64,000 bases of DNA from assembly GCA_036365515.1 (NCBI GenBank), contig CM070873.1:81789948-81853947 (forward strand), given 5' to 3'. The DNA comes from Torymus aiolomorphi (Eukaryota; Arthropoda; Insecta; Hymenoptera; Torymidae). Positions within the stretch are counted from its first letter, which is position 1. Each line of letters starts with the position of its first letter. The notes under the pieces are model-generated. The model saw nothing but the letters and a program-made list of their open reading frames with translations. It made no database searches and was not told the origin of the DNA. Below, one piece after another: positions 23,941 to 36,685 of this stretch. A program made the translations under genes and the position numbers.

Positions 23941-26900
23941 TTAATATGCTTTTATATGCATAGCACACAAATAGGTTCAAGCACACAAATCGAGACACTT
24001 GCTTTGATATAATTCTTTTATTTTTTAAATAGTAAAAAATACCACCAGTATAGTATGTAAATTTTTGTTGAATATTATCGGAATATGTATATAGCAAAAG
24101 AAATTCAGTTGTCATTCGTCATTTGAGATGTCAATAAATAAAAATTGTTTTATGAAATGTACGGAAATTTAGAAATTAGAGTAATAATATAGTATTATAG
24201 AGTTCGTCTACCTTCTATTCCATGCGCGTTTCCGTTATAATAGTTACGCCCATGAAAATTCTTGAAATCCAATTTTATATTTCAGTATTTTTATGCTTAA
24301 CTACCTTTTTCAAATCAAAATCAAACGACAACACAGAGACTTCTTGTTAGAATATAATATTTACTTAACGGAATAATATAATTTGAATCTAGTGTATCAT
24401 ACGTATATTATATATTCAAATTACAGTTTGAATCGCAGGCCTCAAAATTCAATAAAATATTGAAAGTTTGATATTAAATAAATAATAAAACAAAAAGTTT
24501 ATAATTAAAAAATGAGATATTGTTTAATATACTAACGAAATCCGCAATAACGGCAAAACTGTACGTGTATAAATATGTTATGTTTATGCGTACAATTTTC
24601 CGACGCATCATAAGACCGCCTTCTATATACATGAAATCTGTAACGATAATCCAACGTTCTCGACACAATAGTCTCTCCTCACAAGCTCATTTCCCAAGAC
24701 GCGGCTTGGCTTCTATAAGGTATGCGCTCGGGAAAATCCTCTCGCGTCATCGCGTGGCTCTCCCGCCGCTTTCATCTCCCACGATTATCATCATCGTCAT
24801 CATCATCGCGACGAGCAGGCTCGGCTGCTCTGCGCGTCCCCACCGACAATTAAGAACCCGTCCTGAACGCGTGCCATTTGCTATCTTATAGCTGGCTATA
24901 GCTAGGCTCGGGTCCGTGCTCGGGTCTAGCTCCAAATTTCGTGGGTAAAAAACAGAAAGACGGGCGAGTTTTGAATCTCATCCGCCGACTAGTATATAGG
25001 TGTATATGTATGCGTATGGTTGTGTGTGCGTGTATACGCGCAGCGAAGAATGGGTCAGTCCTTCAGCGGGCCGCGAGACGTGATCCCTCTCTCCCTCTCC
25101 CCGGCCAGTTTTTTGAGTGCCTTTGGTCATGGAGCACGTATATATACATATACATATACTCTGTATATTCGTATGGGTGTTTGTGTGTGTGGGTATGTGC
25201 GTATGTGTGTGTGTGTTTATACGAGAGCTCCTGAAAGAGAGTCTCTCTGCCGCGTCGTCCCCACCTCGGCGTGAATTCCCCGAAGAAAGGTGAGCGCGCG
25301 CTCGTGGCGTGGTAGTAGGGGCCCCGTATCCTGCCCGCGCGCTCCTCTCCTTCAGTTTACCTGGCGCGCTCGGCCGAGCTTGGAGCTCCTCGACTCTCTC
25401 GTCTCTCTCCCTCCGCGATCTATTCCCCCGAGGAAGAGAGATGCCATCGTATACCAGCAGTTACATACCAGCACCGACAGCGGAGCCAACGACAACGACA
25501 ACGAACACGTCGAGCAACGGTAGAAAGTCCAGTAGCCCTGGATGGGTTTGAATTCAGTCCACGTTTCTGTTCAGCTATTCGTGACTAGATCCACACTCAT
25601 CCAAGGATGTTGGACCGCGAGCAACGAGGATACCAGCAGCAACGCCGCTCCGCATTATATATCTACGTGCTCCGAAACGTAAAACGGAGAGTGCTCCGAA
25701 ATGTACATCGTATTATATTGTATACACCTATAGCTGTATAAATTTCGCCGATTTGTATATATAAGAGCGCATCATCGTTTTTGTACATGCGATAGGACAC
25801 ATACTCGTGTATCCGAATCTCTGTAACGTACGGCGTAGGTAGCCTGCGAGCTGCTGCTGCCGCGCGCGCGCTTGCCGATCGCCGCGCGCGACTTCGTACA
25901 CGTAAGCTTTGTTTATGCAACGGGCGAAAAAAGCGAGCGAGGAGGATAGTATAGAGAGGAAACGCACGCGCAGATTTGTAATAAGAGCGTAATGAAACGC
26001 AGAAGGAGACAGAGATTGAGATAGAAAAGAAGGGAGGCGAAAGTTTGGATGCCCGAGCCTAATGGCTCCGGGATTCCTTTGGGTTTCTTTGTGTCAGAAC
26101 ACCTGCCGCGTTCGCCTCCCCCCGTCTTTCTTTCTTTCTCTCTATCTCTGTCTCGCTCTCCCTTTCCCATGGCTGGTCGCGCGTTCGCCGCATCTCTCGC
26201 GCCCTTATAGCTTCTCTCCGTCGCTGCTGCCGCCGCTTTTGCTTCTTCTCTTCCTCGCCCCCTCCGCCTCTTCTCTCTTTCTTTCTCTTCTTCGCGTGGC
26301 GTCCTTTCTTGAACGTTCCTCGAGTAACGGTAAAAATCCCCATCCTCCAGCGCGTTCACGGGAGACGCGCGCGCAAGAGAGAGAAAGAGTAAACTCTTTT
26401 ATAATATTGCGTGTATCCGAGAGCTGTTGGTGCGTCCGTGTGAACCACGGGTTTATATACTATTCTTTTTCTCCTCGTCATAAAAGTACGTTTTTGCTCC
26501 CATACAATTTTAAATTACCTACAATGTTTAAAGTAAACGCCTTCTATATTTATCTATATGTTGAATCATAATATTTATGTTTGTAGATGATATATGAAAA
26601 CTTGATGTATAACTATTAACTGTTGATATGAAAAGGGCACACTGAAAACACTTTAATTTTGTAGACAATCAAATGTTAGAAGAATACACATATTTATCTG
26701 TTTACAATTTTTTTGTAATGTTTTTATTAATAAACTTTCTTTGCTTCATAATTGCATTGATTTAATAAAATAATTTTACAAGAAGAAGCCAAAATGAATC
26801 GAATCACTTGGTTTCAATATAACATAATATGATTACACTTTACACAAACAATGGAAATCGCGTGTAAAATATTTTATAAAATTTCGTGTTGTATATGTGC

Positions 26901-28674
26901 TGATGCGAAGCAATTTTACGTGCTTGATAATTCAGTCAACTGGTGACTGGTTTTTTATTTGCTTTTTCAATTCTTTTCAAAGCACAGAGGCAGTTGTAAT
27001 AATATTTTGTAATTGTAGAGAGCACGACCGTTTTTATTTTTATACTGATATTTGTTCACAGTTACTCTGTAAATGCTCTTAGATTTACTTTCTCAATAAA
27101 TTACAATCAAGATTATACTAAAAATTAAAAGTTAAAGTCTTGTTGATCAATATGCTTATTGCATATATTTATTGGAAACACATATCAATTTCTTAAATTT
27201 CCTTCATTCATTATTTTCTACCCATTATTTTAAGAAACGCTAAAACTGATTCCTGAAGGCTTACTAATAATTCATGAATCACCAACTTTATTGCTGTTAA
27301 AATGTTATAATTTGAAAATATTAGTTTTCAAATTCCAAATAGCAAATTTACGAAAAAAGATTAAATAAATTTTAAGTAACATAATTTTTCTTAACGTTAA
27401 AACAACAAATTTACTATGTAAAATAATCTTTTCTTCACGAAAAACATTCTTACATTTCTATTTGTGACAAGTACCTGTTTATCGCCTAAACCTAAATGAC
27501 TATTATTTATACTATTGGTTTTATATAGTTTTGCATTATTTATGCTGAGTTTCTTATATATTCTCATTTACATTAGAAATGAACACCTATACATATACAT
27601 CAATTTTCATATAAAGAAGACAATCTACAATATTCTTACATCTTATTAAAATTGATTTTATTTCCCGGTTATTGATAAAAATATTTTCGCGCCACGGCAA
27701 TATATATATATTTCATTAATAAACCATCAACATTGATCCGACAATGCAAATATGCACATTATATTTATATATAATTTATATTTTTTTTTAATTGATCGAG
27801 AAATGCGTGAGGTAAATAGAATAACGATCACGAAAAGGCGAAGTATTTCATTACAGTTAAACGTGTCTATTTTTTGCAGTCATGTATACAAATAGCAAAT
27901 AAATGGAAATTGAAACCAAATTGACACTTTAAAACAGTTGTTATTTCAGACAAGAGTAAAGTAAAAAAAAAAAATTATATTTATGAGACAAAAAAAAAAG
28001 ACAAAATCTAAAATCTCTACATAATTATGTTAAAAACATAGTAACTCATAACTTATAAACATAGAAAAGTTTTACATTGGTTGATTGAAAACACAACTGG
28101 AACTTTTCCCGAATTTAAAATGACACACATACACCCATCCACCCACCCACCCACACTCACACACACACACACACACATAATATTGATTTAAACTTAATAT
28201 AATTAAATTATATGATAATTAAAAGTAATTTTAAATTAAACTAATAATTCGATAAATTTCATTTATGTTTATCTAGTTTTATATACCTAAAAGTTTTATT
28301 CTTAAAATAATTAATTTTTTGATTATATCACTATGTAATAAGATAATAATAATGATAATAATAATATTAATAACATTAACATTAATTCAACAGACGTTTT
28401 ATAATTAATGCACAGACTGAATTAATATTTTACAAAAATAGAACAAAATTAATCAACAAAGTGTTCAAAATTTTCTAATTACATCTACAAACTATTAAAT
28501 TTTTAATTTAAAAATAAAACACGTTAACATCTATTTTCTAAGAGCTACTTTCATCCCAAATGTACCTATTATAGATTTCAATATCCCACATATTTGCTAT
28601 TGTATTTCGTTTACTGTTCGAATGGACTCATTAAATAATGTGTTTTACGAATAATGACCAAGAGCGTCGTGGTA
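23941..28674. other. Intergenic region with promoter-like core, no gene called
   Basis: 23941-24680 and 26560-28650 are AT-rich; the part nearest 28674 probably holds the MTMR9 3' UTR. A (CA)n and CCCA-rich tract lies near 28126-28180. 24690-26450 is CG-rich and is listed separately. Confidence 0.5.
24690..26450. promoter_or_regulatory. CG-rich promoter-like region
   Basis: High CpG, CT/GA tracts and a consensus plus-strand donor at 25289|25290 (GAAGAAAG|GTGAGCGC) suggest a transcription start region and a first non-coding exon. No downstream coding exon on the plus strand matches it in this window. The open frames here are compositionally biased and not recognised. Confidence 0.3.
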
Positions 28675-31238
28675 TCAAGTATTCTGTGCCTGTTCCAAAT
28701 TGAGCTGCGTGAGTTTACAAGCAATTGTTTCTCCTTGCGAGGCCAGTTCAGAATTTTTAAAAGCAGTCAAGGGATCACTGTTTGACGCCATATCCACTTC
28801 CTCGAGCACTTGCTTAATTTGTTGATGTAGCTCTGTAGCTGCGCGCTTGAGAGTCTGATGTTTGTCTTTCATTTCGATGACACAGCGCAAAAGTCCATCC
28901 CAAGGTGCGGCAACGTTATGCCCTAGGTATAATTCGCGCCAGAGTTCGATACTAACAGGCGCTACACTAGGCCATATTATTCCTGGATTCGGTTCGTACA
29001 AGGGGTTCATGTACTTTTCTAGAACATCCGGTTGATTTATGTACGACCATAGACTGCACGTTCGTTCCGCTACTTTTAGTCGTCTTCTTTCGGATTCAGA
29101 ATCGCCTAAGAGATGAACGTTTTAAAAATTAGTATATATAAAATAAAATAATGCCCATTGTATTGCAAAATTTTTTGAAATTATAAATAAATTCTGAAAA
29201 AAAAAAAAAAAATTTACCTAAAAATGTTCCATAATTTGAAGAGTAAGCATGTTTGAAAATTTCAATTAACAATTCTGTTGTATATTCAAAACTCAATTGG
29301 AATTGAAAATGTAACTGATAAAGACAATCTAAGAATAAAAGAAATGTTGGAGCATCTGCTGGAGTTTGGCCATAAGTATGATATGCCCCATGGCGAGTTC
29401 TAGTGTAAAATGGATGACCAGCCTGTAACCATTCCCGTTCAATTAATGCCTGTAGGCCTCTAACTGTACGACAATCTGGACTTAAAATTGCCTGCACCAA
29501 ACTAGTTACTACAAGAGTAGTATCTCGCCCACTACCACCTTAAAAAATTATGAATGTTTAAAAAACAGGCTTTATAAAGTTAATATCTATTCTAAAAATT
29601 TAATTACTGTTTGCATACCATGCACCAAAACGGCAGTTTGTTCTTGTTCAAGACATTGAGCAGTAACGCAAGCTGCATTCATTGCATCTTGAACAGCTGA
29701 TAACCATTTGCTACTATCAACTCTAGATAGCCATTGAGAGGTAGAAGAAGTTACATCATTACATGCTTCCATAAGTTTTGTCAGACTTTCTGATAAATCT
29801 GAAGCACGTGGAATTGTTTTGTGTGATTTAAGCCATTTGGGGTAAGCAGAATCTATTTCAGTGCCACCTCCTTTTGTTCTTGCATTTTGTGCTTGCTGAA
29901 GACTTCGTGTATCAACAATCACTCTAAAATATTACAAAAATTTTATTAATTTACAGTTCATTTTCATTATAAGGAAACTTTTTTTTTTATTTTACCCTCT
30001 TTTTCCTGGTCTTAAATAAGAATTTAAAAGCATTTCATCTCCTTTACAACGTTTTCCTGTAGGAGCACACATTGGTTGACTACTTCTAATCAAAATTCCC
30101 TAAAATATGATTTTACAAATATATATAATGCAAAAGAAAATATAAAAATATAATTGAGAAATTGTTTACCCCTCCTTCATGTCTATAACATAATACAGGA
30201 AATCTCCCACTATCTCTAAAATTAGCAGAAGAAACAATTATTTCATCTTCTATGTGCTTAGGTACTATTACCTCTACAGAGTATGAACTGCAGACTTTAT
30301 AGTCTTTATTTAAATTACTAATGCGCCACTCATCACCATGAGCTGCTAGTAATCTGGACCACTCGGAAAGTGGTTGAAATGCAGTCCATCCATCTTCAAT
30401 TTGTACATTGGAGTTACTTAGTGATTGTGGTCTATAGAAAAAGGGATACTGAAATGTTTGATCTAAAAAAGAGAACAGTAAAACATATTAATTTATAATT
30501 TAAAGCATCTATTTAGAATTATTAGTATTTCTTTAAATGATATATCACCTAGATTAGATAACTTTTCTATGGTTTGTGCTACTTTAACTAAGTCACTTGT
30601 AGATCCAAAGTCTAATTGATAAATATGAAAGTCTTTACATTTTAGAACTATACTACCGCCAGGACATTGGTTGTTCGCTTTTTTTTCCATAATGTCTATA
30701 TTGCGATACAGAAGCTAAAAAAATAAGATTGTGAATTAAAACATAAATAATTATGAATATTCTTATCACTGATTTCAATTACATATTAAATAAAACAATT
30801 GTAAGTATGTAAGATAAATGTTCAATAACTCTTTATCAATACCTCAAAAAACTAATATTAAAAAGGAGCATTTTTTAATAGTTCTACAGAAAATTTGTAC
30901 ATATCAAAATTAAATTTAAGGAAATTTATGAGAAGTGGATTCTGAGGTTTTGAGTAACCAAAACATGTGTTTATTTTTACAATAAATAAAGATGACAAAT
31001 AAATTTCGGATTCTTTTTTTTATTATAAAATATAAATTAAATAAAAAAAAATATGAAAATAAAGTGCAATTACCCATAGTTCCTGTTGGTTGTTCTTCTG
31101 TCTGTCGGAGAGAATGAGGTGATGCCCACTGATGCACAATGTCCCCTCAATCTTGCAGTTTTTCGACTTCTCCTTCGTTTTGTCGGTGAGTACGACATTG
31201 TCTACCCGGGGTATCGAGATCAAGTCGACAAATTCCAT
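28675..31238 (-). CDS. MTMR9: Myotubularin-related protein 9 (catalytically inactive phosphatase)
   Basis: Seven exons, minus strand: 31074-31238, 30549-30714, 30170-30462, 29996-30099, 29620-29933, 29218-29538, 28675-29105. All are GT-AG and in frame, giving 597 residues (human about 549). The start gives MEFVDLISIPRVDNVVL, as in the family; an upstream in-frame ATG at 31277 is less likely. The PH-GRAM domain covers about residues 1-115 (GTLCISGHHLILS), followed by the myotubularin phosphatase fold (RDSGRFPVLCYRH, VIVDTRSLQQAQNARTKGGG, GLQALIEREWLQAGHPF) and a C-terminal helical, coiled-coil-like tail. At the P-loop (about 344-353) the sequence is LVHGGSGRDT, lacking the HCxDGxDR cysteine, as expected for the MTMR9 group. 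Family members pair with active MTMR6/7/8 to regulate PI3P and PI(3,5)P2. Confidence 0.96.
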
Positions 31239-33780
31239 TGTCCCGACAACCGACCAGCGATTGTCGTGAACCGTCAATAATTATTCCGAATATTGACAGC
31301 AGCTTGACAGATCCTCATAACCTCCAAAACGGATACTTCGATTATCCTAATGTGTGTGTATCGTGTATGGTGACATGATGGCGTGTCTGCACTATGTCTA
31401 TGCCTGCAGTCTGCAATCTGCACGACCACTCGCGCGGTTCCGTGAGGCTGCGAGGCTATATACGACCAGGAGATAGGTATATATTGCGACCTGCGAGCGA
31501 AAACGAACGCGGCAAGTGTTGCGTGCTTTGAAAGCTCAACCACTTGCGCTTTGCGCTTGCGCACTGCGGGGGTGAAGCGTGACGCCCGGCTGTTGCACTT
31601 TGCGAAGTGTAAATCGTTATGGGTTAATGATTTTCTTCACCTATTATATGAAACGGCATATGACATTGCACCAGATGTTATTGCTCCATTCTGAAATGCG
31701 CACGTAAAATTGTCATACTTTATGAGTTTATTGTGGATTGGTATTAATAAAACATTGGATTTTACTGTGTAAGATGTACTTATACAAAATTAAATAAAAA
31801 CATTGACATAAATCATTTTTAATATATTTATAAGTAAATTAAGTTTTTAAAGACTAAGTTATTAACTCATTTTTTGTATTTATAAAATTAAAAGTTAACA
31901 TATCTTTTGCAATTAAATATAAAAAATATATTTTCAAATATTTTTAACATAAAATTAATAAATATATTATAATAAGGTATTTGAGCTGAAATTGAATACA
32001 TTTTCCGCATTGTACGCATGCTCCGAGTACCGAGACGTCCGAGACTCTCTTTCGAACAATGGCAAAGTTGTTGTGATTATGGCCACGAGTGGGCGAAGGG
32101 GTTTGTTGTCCGTCGATTTTCTTCGGTGCATTCCAAAAGGCTACTGGTGCAGTTACTTCAAATTGAGAATTTTGTGGTGGCATCACAGTAATAGATACTA
32201 ATAAGAAGTCGAGTTCCTATATTATTAACTCTGTAAAAAAGTATCGACCGTCATATTAAAATATTAGTACTAGATCGCCTTTCATCTGCAGTATATACAG
32301 GGAGTCCTCTTACACTTGCACAGCAAATGCGCAGGCGTGTTTTGTAGATTGCAAGGGTAAACCTTCGACTTGCGTTATTCTGTTATCTTAATCAATCAAT
32401 ATTATTTATAAAACAATGATTATCTCTTTTTAGAAAGACTATGGACTTGCAAAATCCGTGCACGAATCTAACCTAATTTGTATGCAAAAAGGAATGAAAA
32501 GTTTTGGGCAAAGAGCCTAACAACAAAATTGCATTATTATTGATAAATATTACATGCTTAGTAGATCTCAATTACGGAAAGGTAAAGATGCTTTTTATCA
32601 TTTTCAACAAGTTGAATCATTTTATCACAATACAGTTTTTGTTTTTGTTTTCTATAAACCTAACCTAAAAGTTTGTGTTCATTTAATTACTTTCAAATAC
32701 TTTTATCGTAAAAATGTAACAATTTTAGCATTAGATTTTTTAATAAAGATTCTTAAAATTAATAGAAATCATACAGCTTCTAGTTACAAAAAATCTATTC
32801 AAAAGGCAAAATATTAATATAGTATGTTCTGTGAAAAATTACAGATGATAACAGTTTCTCTTATCTATGTTTTTAGCAAATTTGGCTGATATTGAATATT
32901 AAAATTTCATACTCTTTTTATCATGATTAAAACGCAAGTTTAAATATTTAACCAAAATAAATTTATTGAGTTTTATTTAATTTTTTTGCATTCAATTATT
33001 TTTTTATAAAAGAAATAAAATGTTATTAGTGATTCTGTATAGTTTAAATTACCAATACTATAACCTGCTGTAACTACATGATTCAAATACAACAAACAAG
33101 ATAGGTCAATTTATTATTAATACCCGAATGAAAAAAAGAAATGTGAGTAAATATAGAAAACCGTAAGAAGTTGTACAAAACTGTAAGAAACTGTGTAAAA
33201 CTGTAGAAAACCATTGGTTTTAGGACTTTTTATGCGAACAATTTATACAGTTATATACCCTTTTATACATTTTTACACATTCTCATACATTTCAAAAATT
33301 TTATTTTTTTTTCCAGAATTAAAAAAATTAAAATTAAAATTAAATTAAATAAAAAAAACATACATACAAATATGTGTACAAATGTACAAACATGAATAAT
33401 ATGTACAAATTTTAATGAAATGTAAGAAAACACATAAAAATATACAAAACTGCTAAAAGTGTATAAAAGTGTATAACATTTCCTTACGTTTTCTTATATT
33501 TTCTTATATTTTCTTACCTTTCCTTACATTTTTTTACAATTTGTTTTTGCAGACTAATTTGGAAAAATTAGTTCGTAATAAAATTTGTATCAACTTGTAA
33601 ATACAATTAAAGTAAAATCTTTAATCTTTATAAAATCTTATGAAGTAATTTACTTGTATTCATTAAATAGTTTAATAATAATTTAAAAAAATGATTTATT
33701 ATAAAATTATGTATTTCATTTTTAATCTAAATGAAAACTATTTTCTGTTAACTAAAATAATAATATAATAATATTAAAAT
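31239..33780. other. MTMR9-ZMYND8 intergenic region, left part
   Basis: 31239-31620 is CG-richer and probably the MTMR9 promoter and 5' UTR. The rest is AT-rich. A minus-strand frame at 31944-32186 is not recognised and is probably chance. 33120-33550 carries diffuse repeats of TGTAAGAAA-like motifs. Confidence 0.5.
33120..33550. repeat. Degenerate inverted repeat of TGTAAGAAA/TTTCTTACA motifs
   Basis: The left half has GTAAGAAGTTGTACAAAACT, GTAAGAAACTG and GTAAAACTGTAG. The right half has TTTCCTTACGTTTTC, TTTCTTATATTTTC and TTTCCTTACATTTT in the opposite sense. It resembles the AAACTGTTC-rich elements in ABHD12 intron 3 in style but not in sequence. Confidence 0.5.
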
Positions 33781-33794
33781 TAAAAAAAAAACTG

Positions 33795-33895
33795 AAAGCT
33801 ACGGTTGCTCAACTGTAAAGCCTCGGACTTTCGACTCGGAATGCTTGTTTACCTAAACAGTACCGTGTTCGGATACCGGCCTCGACGATTGACTA
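33795..33895 (+). other. Degenerate tRNA-like sequence
   Basis: GTTGCTCAACTGTAAAGCC resembles a tRNA D-arm/A box. It is followed by an anticodon-arm-like part (CTCGGACTTTCGACTCGG), a small hairpin TGTTTACCTAAACA and a T-arm-like GTGTTCGGATACCGG. It is too irregular for a functional tRNA and is probably tRNA-derived repeat sequence. It lies just upstream of a long hairpin. Confidence 0.4.
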
Positions 33896-33908
33896 AGGGA
33901 GAGTGTAC

Positions 33909-34036
33909 GGATGCGATCTCATGGCGTTCCGAAAAATTAAACGGAACCATTTAAGCCCGTGCACTCACGGGCACTCTCGTACTTACGGGCTTAAATGGTT
34001 CCGTCTAATTTTTCGGAACGCCATGGGATCGCATCC
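33909..34036. repeat. Near-perfect hairpin, 52-bp arms
   Basis: Arm 33909-33960 and inverted arm 33985-34036 agree at 50 of 52 positions; the loop is 24 nt. Key motif GGCGTTCCGAAAAATT and its complement. A TTTT at 34055-34058 follows. It could be a young foldback element or a transcribed hairpin RNA. Confidence 0.85.
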
Positions 34037-34132
34037 TAACACCTCTGTGCCGAGTTTTCCGGAACTTCGGAATTTTCATGTGCTCACTGTAAGCTCTGGT
34101 GGTTCGGAACCCACCTAAAACGGTTGCGTTGG

Positions 34133-34504
34133 TCCCTGCCAAAAGTTAGTTTTTCACGTTAAAACTGCGACAAATAATTATATTAAGCAATTGATCAATT
34201 TTTAATTCTCGCGATCAATGTATTAATGCAATTGAAATATTATAAACTTTATAAAAAAAAATCAAATCAAAATTGTAAACTCGGCATTATTTTTAAAAAA
34301 ATCGTCATTACGTTGAAATTAGTGCATTTTGACGATTTAAAAAAAATAGTGCTGAGTTTACAATTTTACTTTGATTTTTGATTCTTAAAGTTTATAATAT
34401 TCCAATTGCATTAATACATTGATCGTGAGAACTAAGAATTGATCAATTGCTTGACATAATTATTTATCGCAGTTTTAACGTGAAAAACTAACTTTTGGCA
34501 GGGA
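34133..34504. mobile_element. MITE with long terminal inverted repeats
   Basis: The left end TCCCTGCCAAAAGTTAG is repeated inverted as CTAACTTTTGGCAGGGA at the right end. Arms extend about 120 bp each (34133-34255 and 34380-34504). There is no coding capacity and no clear target duplication. Confidence 0.85.
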
Positions 34505-34989
34505 TCATACAGCCAATACAAAACCTTATCAGGTCCTCATTGCTGCGCGAGTTACTAAGGCTGTACCCATTGCATCCAAAGTGTTCACTACAGCGCAGCA
34601 ACGCAGAACACTCACAAAGAGGACTTTTCAGATAGCTGCAAAATATAAAAAAAAATTAAATTAAAAAATATCTAGAACATGTTATGTTGTGTATGCACAT
34701 AATCTTAAATAAATGTTTTAATTCTATCTTCCATCCGAAAGAAAAGACTAAAAATGTTCTTATAGTTTATTAAAAAAAAGAGAGTGAAAAAATACGTTAG
34801 CATTAACGAGAATTTATCTTTTTTCTAGAAAAAGATGAAAAGAAATCGAACGTCGTCTGTTGTGCACGACGACAGAAGTGCCTCGGCCGCGGCTACCGCC
34901 CACGTGATCTTACCGTCGGCATGGTTCAACAGCGATTTCGCGAGATGGAGGCACCAACCGTAAATGACAACAACTGTCCGAGCAACTTC

Positions 34990-35282
34990 GGAAGAGAGAC
35001 CGCTGAGGGAGAGACGGAGCTATTAGAGTCCGGTTGTAGCTATACAGTATAGAAGCAAGGAAAAGAGGAAGGCTCATCGCACGCCAAGATAGACTCAAGC
35101 GAGCCTAAACTGAAGCCGGGAGAACGTCTCTCTCGAGAGCATTGGAAGAACGAGACGAAGAAATATTAAACGAGAACGTGGTCTCGTGAGTTGTCCTGGA
35201 GCGTCAACGATTGTTAGCAGGACAGTGTCCAGGACTGCTTATGCCTGGTGATGCTGTTGCAGCCTTGAGAGTCTGGCGAAAG
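34990..35282 (+). other. ZMYND8: Probable 5' UTR exon of ZMYND8
   Basis: CG-richer, transcribed-looking sequence ends at a donor, GGCGAAAG|GTAAAAAT (intron from 35283). The matching acceptor TATTTTGCAG ends at 36660, 25 nt before the ZMYND8 ATG. The exon's left boundary is uncertain. Confidence 0.5.
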
Positions 35283-36685
35283 GTAAAAATACTGTTGTTG
35301 ACCCTCTGAGAAACTTTGTTTTCTGCATATGTACCTGAAGGTGTACTGTATGTTCTATAAATATTATATTTTATTGCAAAAGGGTTTTTCCAGTTTGATC
35401 AATGCTAGTAAGCACGGTTTACCTTCAATTATGCTATTCAGCAAGCCATATTGTTGCATGCCAATTATTTCTTCCTTAAAATATTTTTCATACTTAAAAT
35501 GAAAACAATATTTGATTTAATTGGGTTATATCAGTAAAATTTTAAATTATAATTTTTTTTATTGCTCTTGTTCAAGCTGTATTTAATACTACAATAATTA
35601 ACAGACAACCACAGATGTTTCTTGAAATATTGTATGTATTGCTGGTAATTGAGTAGATAAAAAATGTTTGCTCATTATTTATTAAACATAATCGACAATC
35701 AATATGTTTGGATTCAAAATTGGAGTACCTAAGCAAAAAAATTGCATAATAAATATTTTAACGTTAAAATTTTATCTTTAGATATTTATATTATATGATA
35801 TCTTTTATCTTCTTGATATAAATGCAACTCTAAACTACTAGGTTACTTATTACAAAAAAACTTGATACTTATTATTTCAATAACATTTTATTATTCTTTT
35901 ATTCCAACTTTTTATATAATGTATTCATGAAGCCATTAGTATAACAATTTATATTATCAATTTTCAGGCAGACCATGTAGCTCACATGTAGATAAGACAT
36001 TGTCTTCTAAGCTGTATAAGATCTCAAGAATATTCTAAGAATGAAAAATAATACTAATACTTTTTATATAATACGAATAAAATTATATGAGAAATATGCA
36101 TTTATATAGTTGTAATGAGCTTATTTTGTTCACATAACATTAATTAAACAAAATATCATATTTTTAAGTATTGCTGTAGCTATGAGTAATTACTTTCAAT
36201 TTTTAATAATTGGTTCATTAAATGAAATAAGTTTAAAATATAAACTCCTGTTGAGATTATTTTGTTTATTTTATGAGAAACAATGTTAAATTGTATCAAT
36301 GTAATACAATATACAGTTATATTAGTAGCCACAAACTGGGAGAAAGTATTGCCCTCTGTGTTGAAGTAGTCCAACTAGAGCCTCATTGCAGAGTTACACA
36401 AAAGCTGCTTTAGCACCTTTACAGCTAGCACCAACAAAAAAATTAACTTTTAATTAGCTGTAACTTATTTTTGTATATAATATAATAATCATGAAACCAT
36501 ATTTTGTAAGTGAAGTTACTTAAGCCTTTGCCATTTTTTGTGCGAATATTAGCATCAGGTTAATGTGTATACCATAGATACATTATACTATGTTACCAAG
36601 TGGCAATGAAATATCAATAAACGCAAATAATATTACATTATTATTTGTTTTATTTTGCAGACATTGTGATATTAACTTTTAAGAA

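Noticed and set aside
31944..32186. 80-codon minus-strand frame
   Set aside because: No recognisable family, no matching splice partners and AT-rich tail; probably chance.
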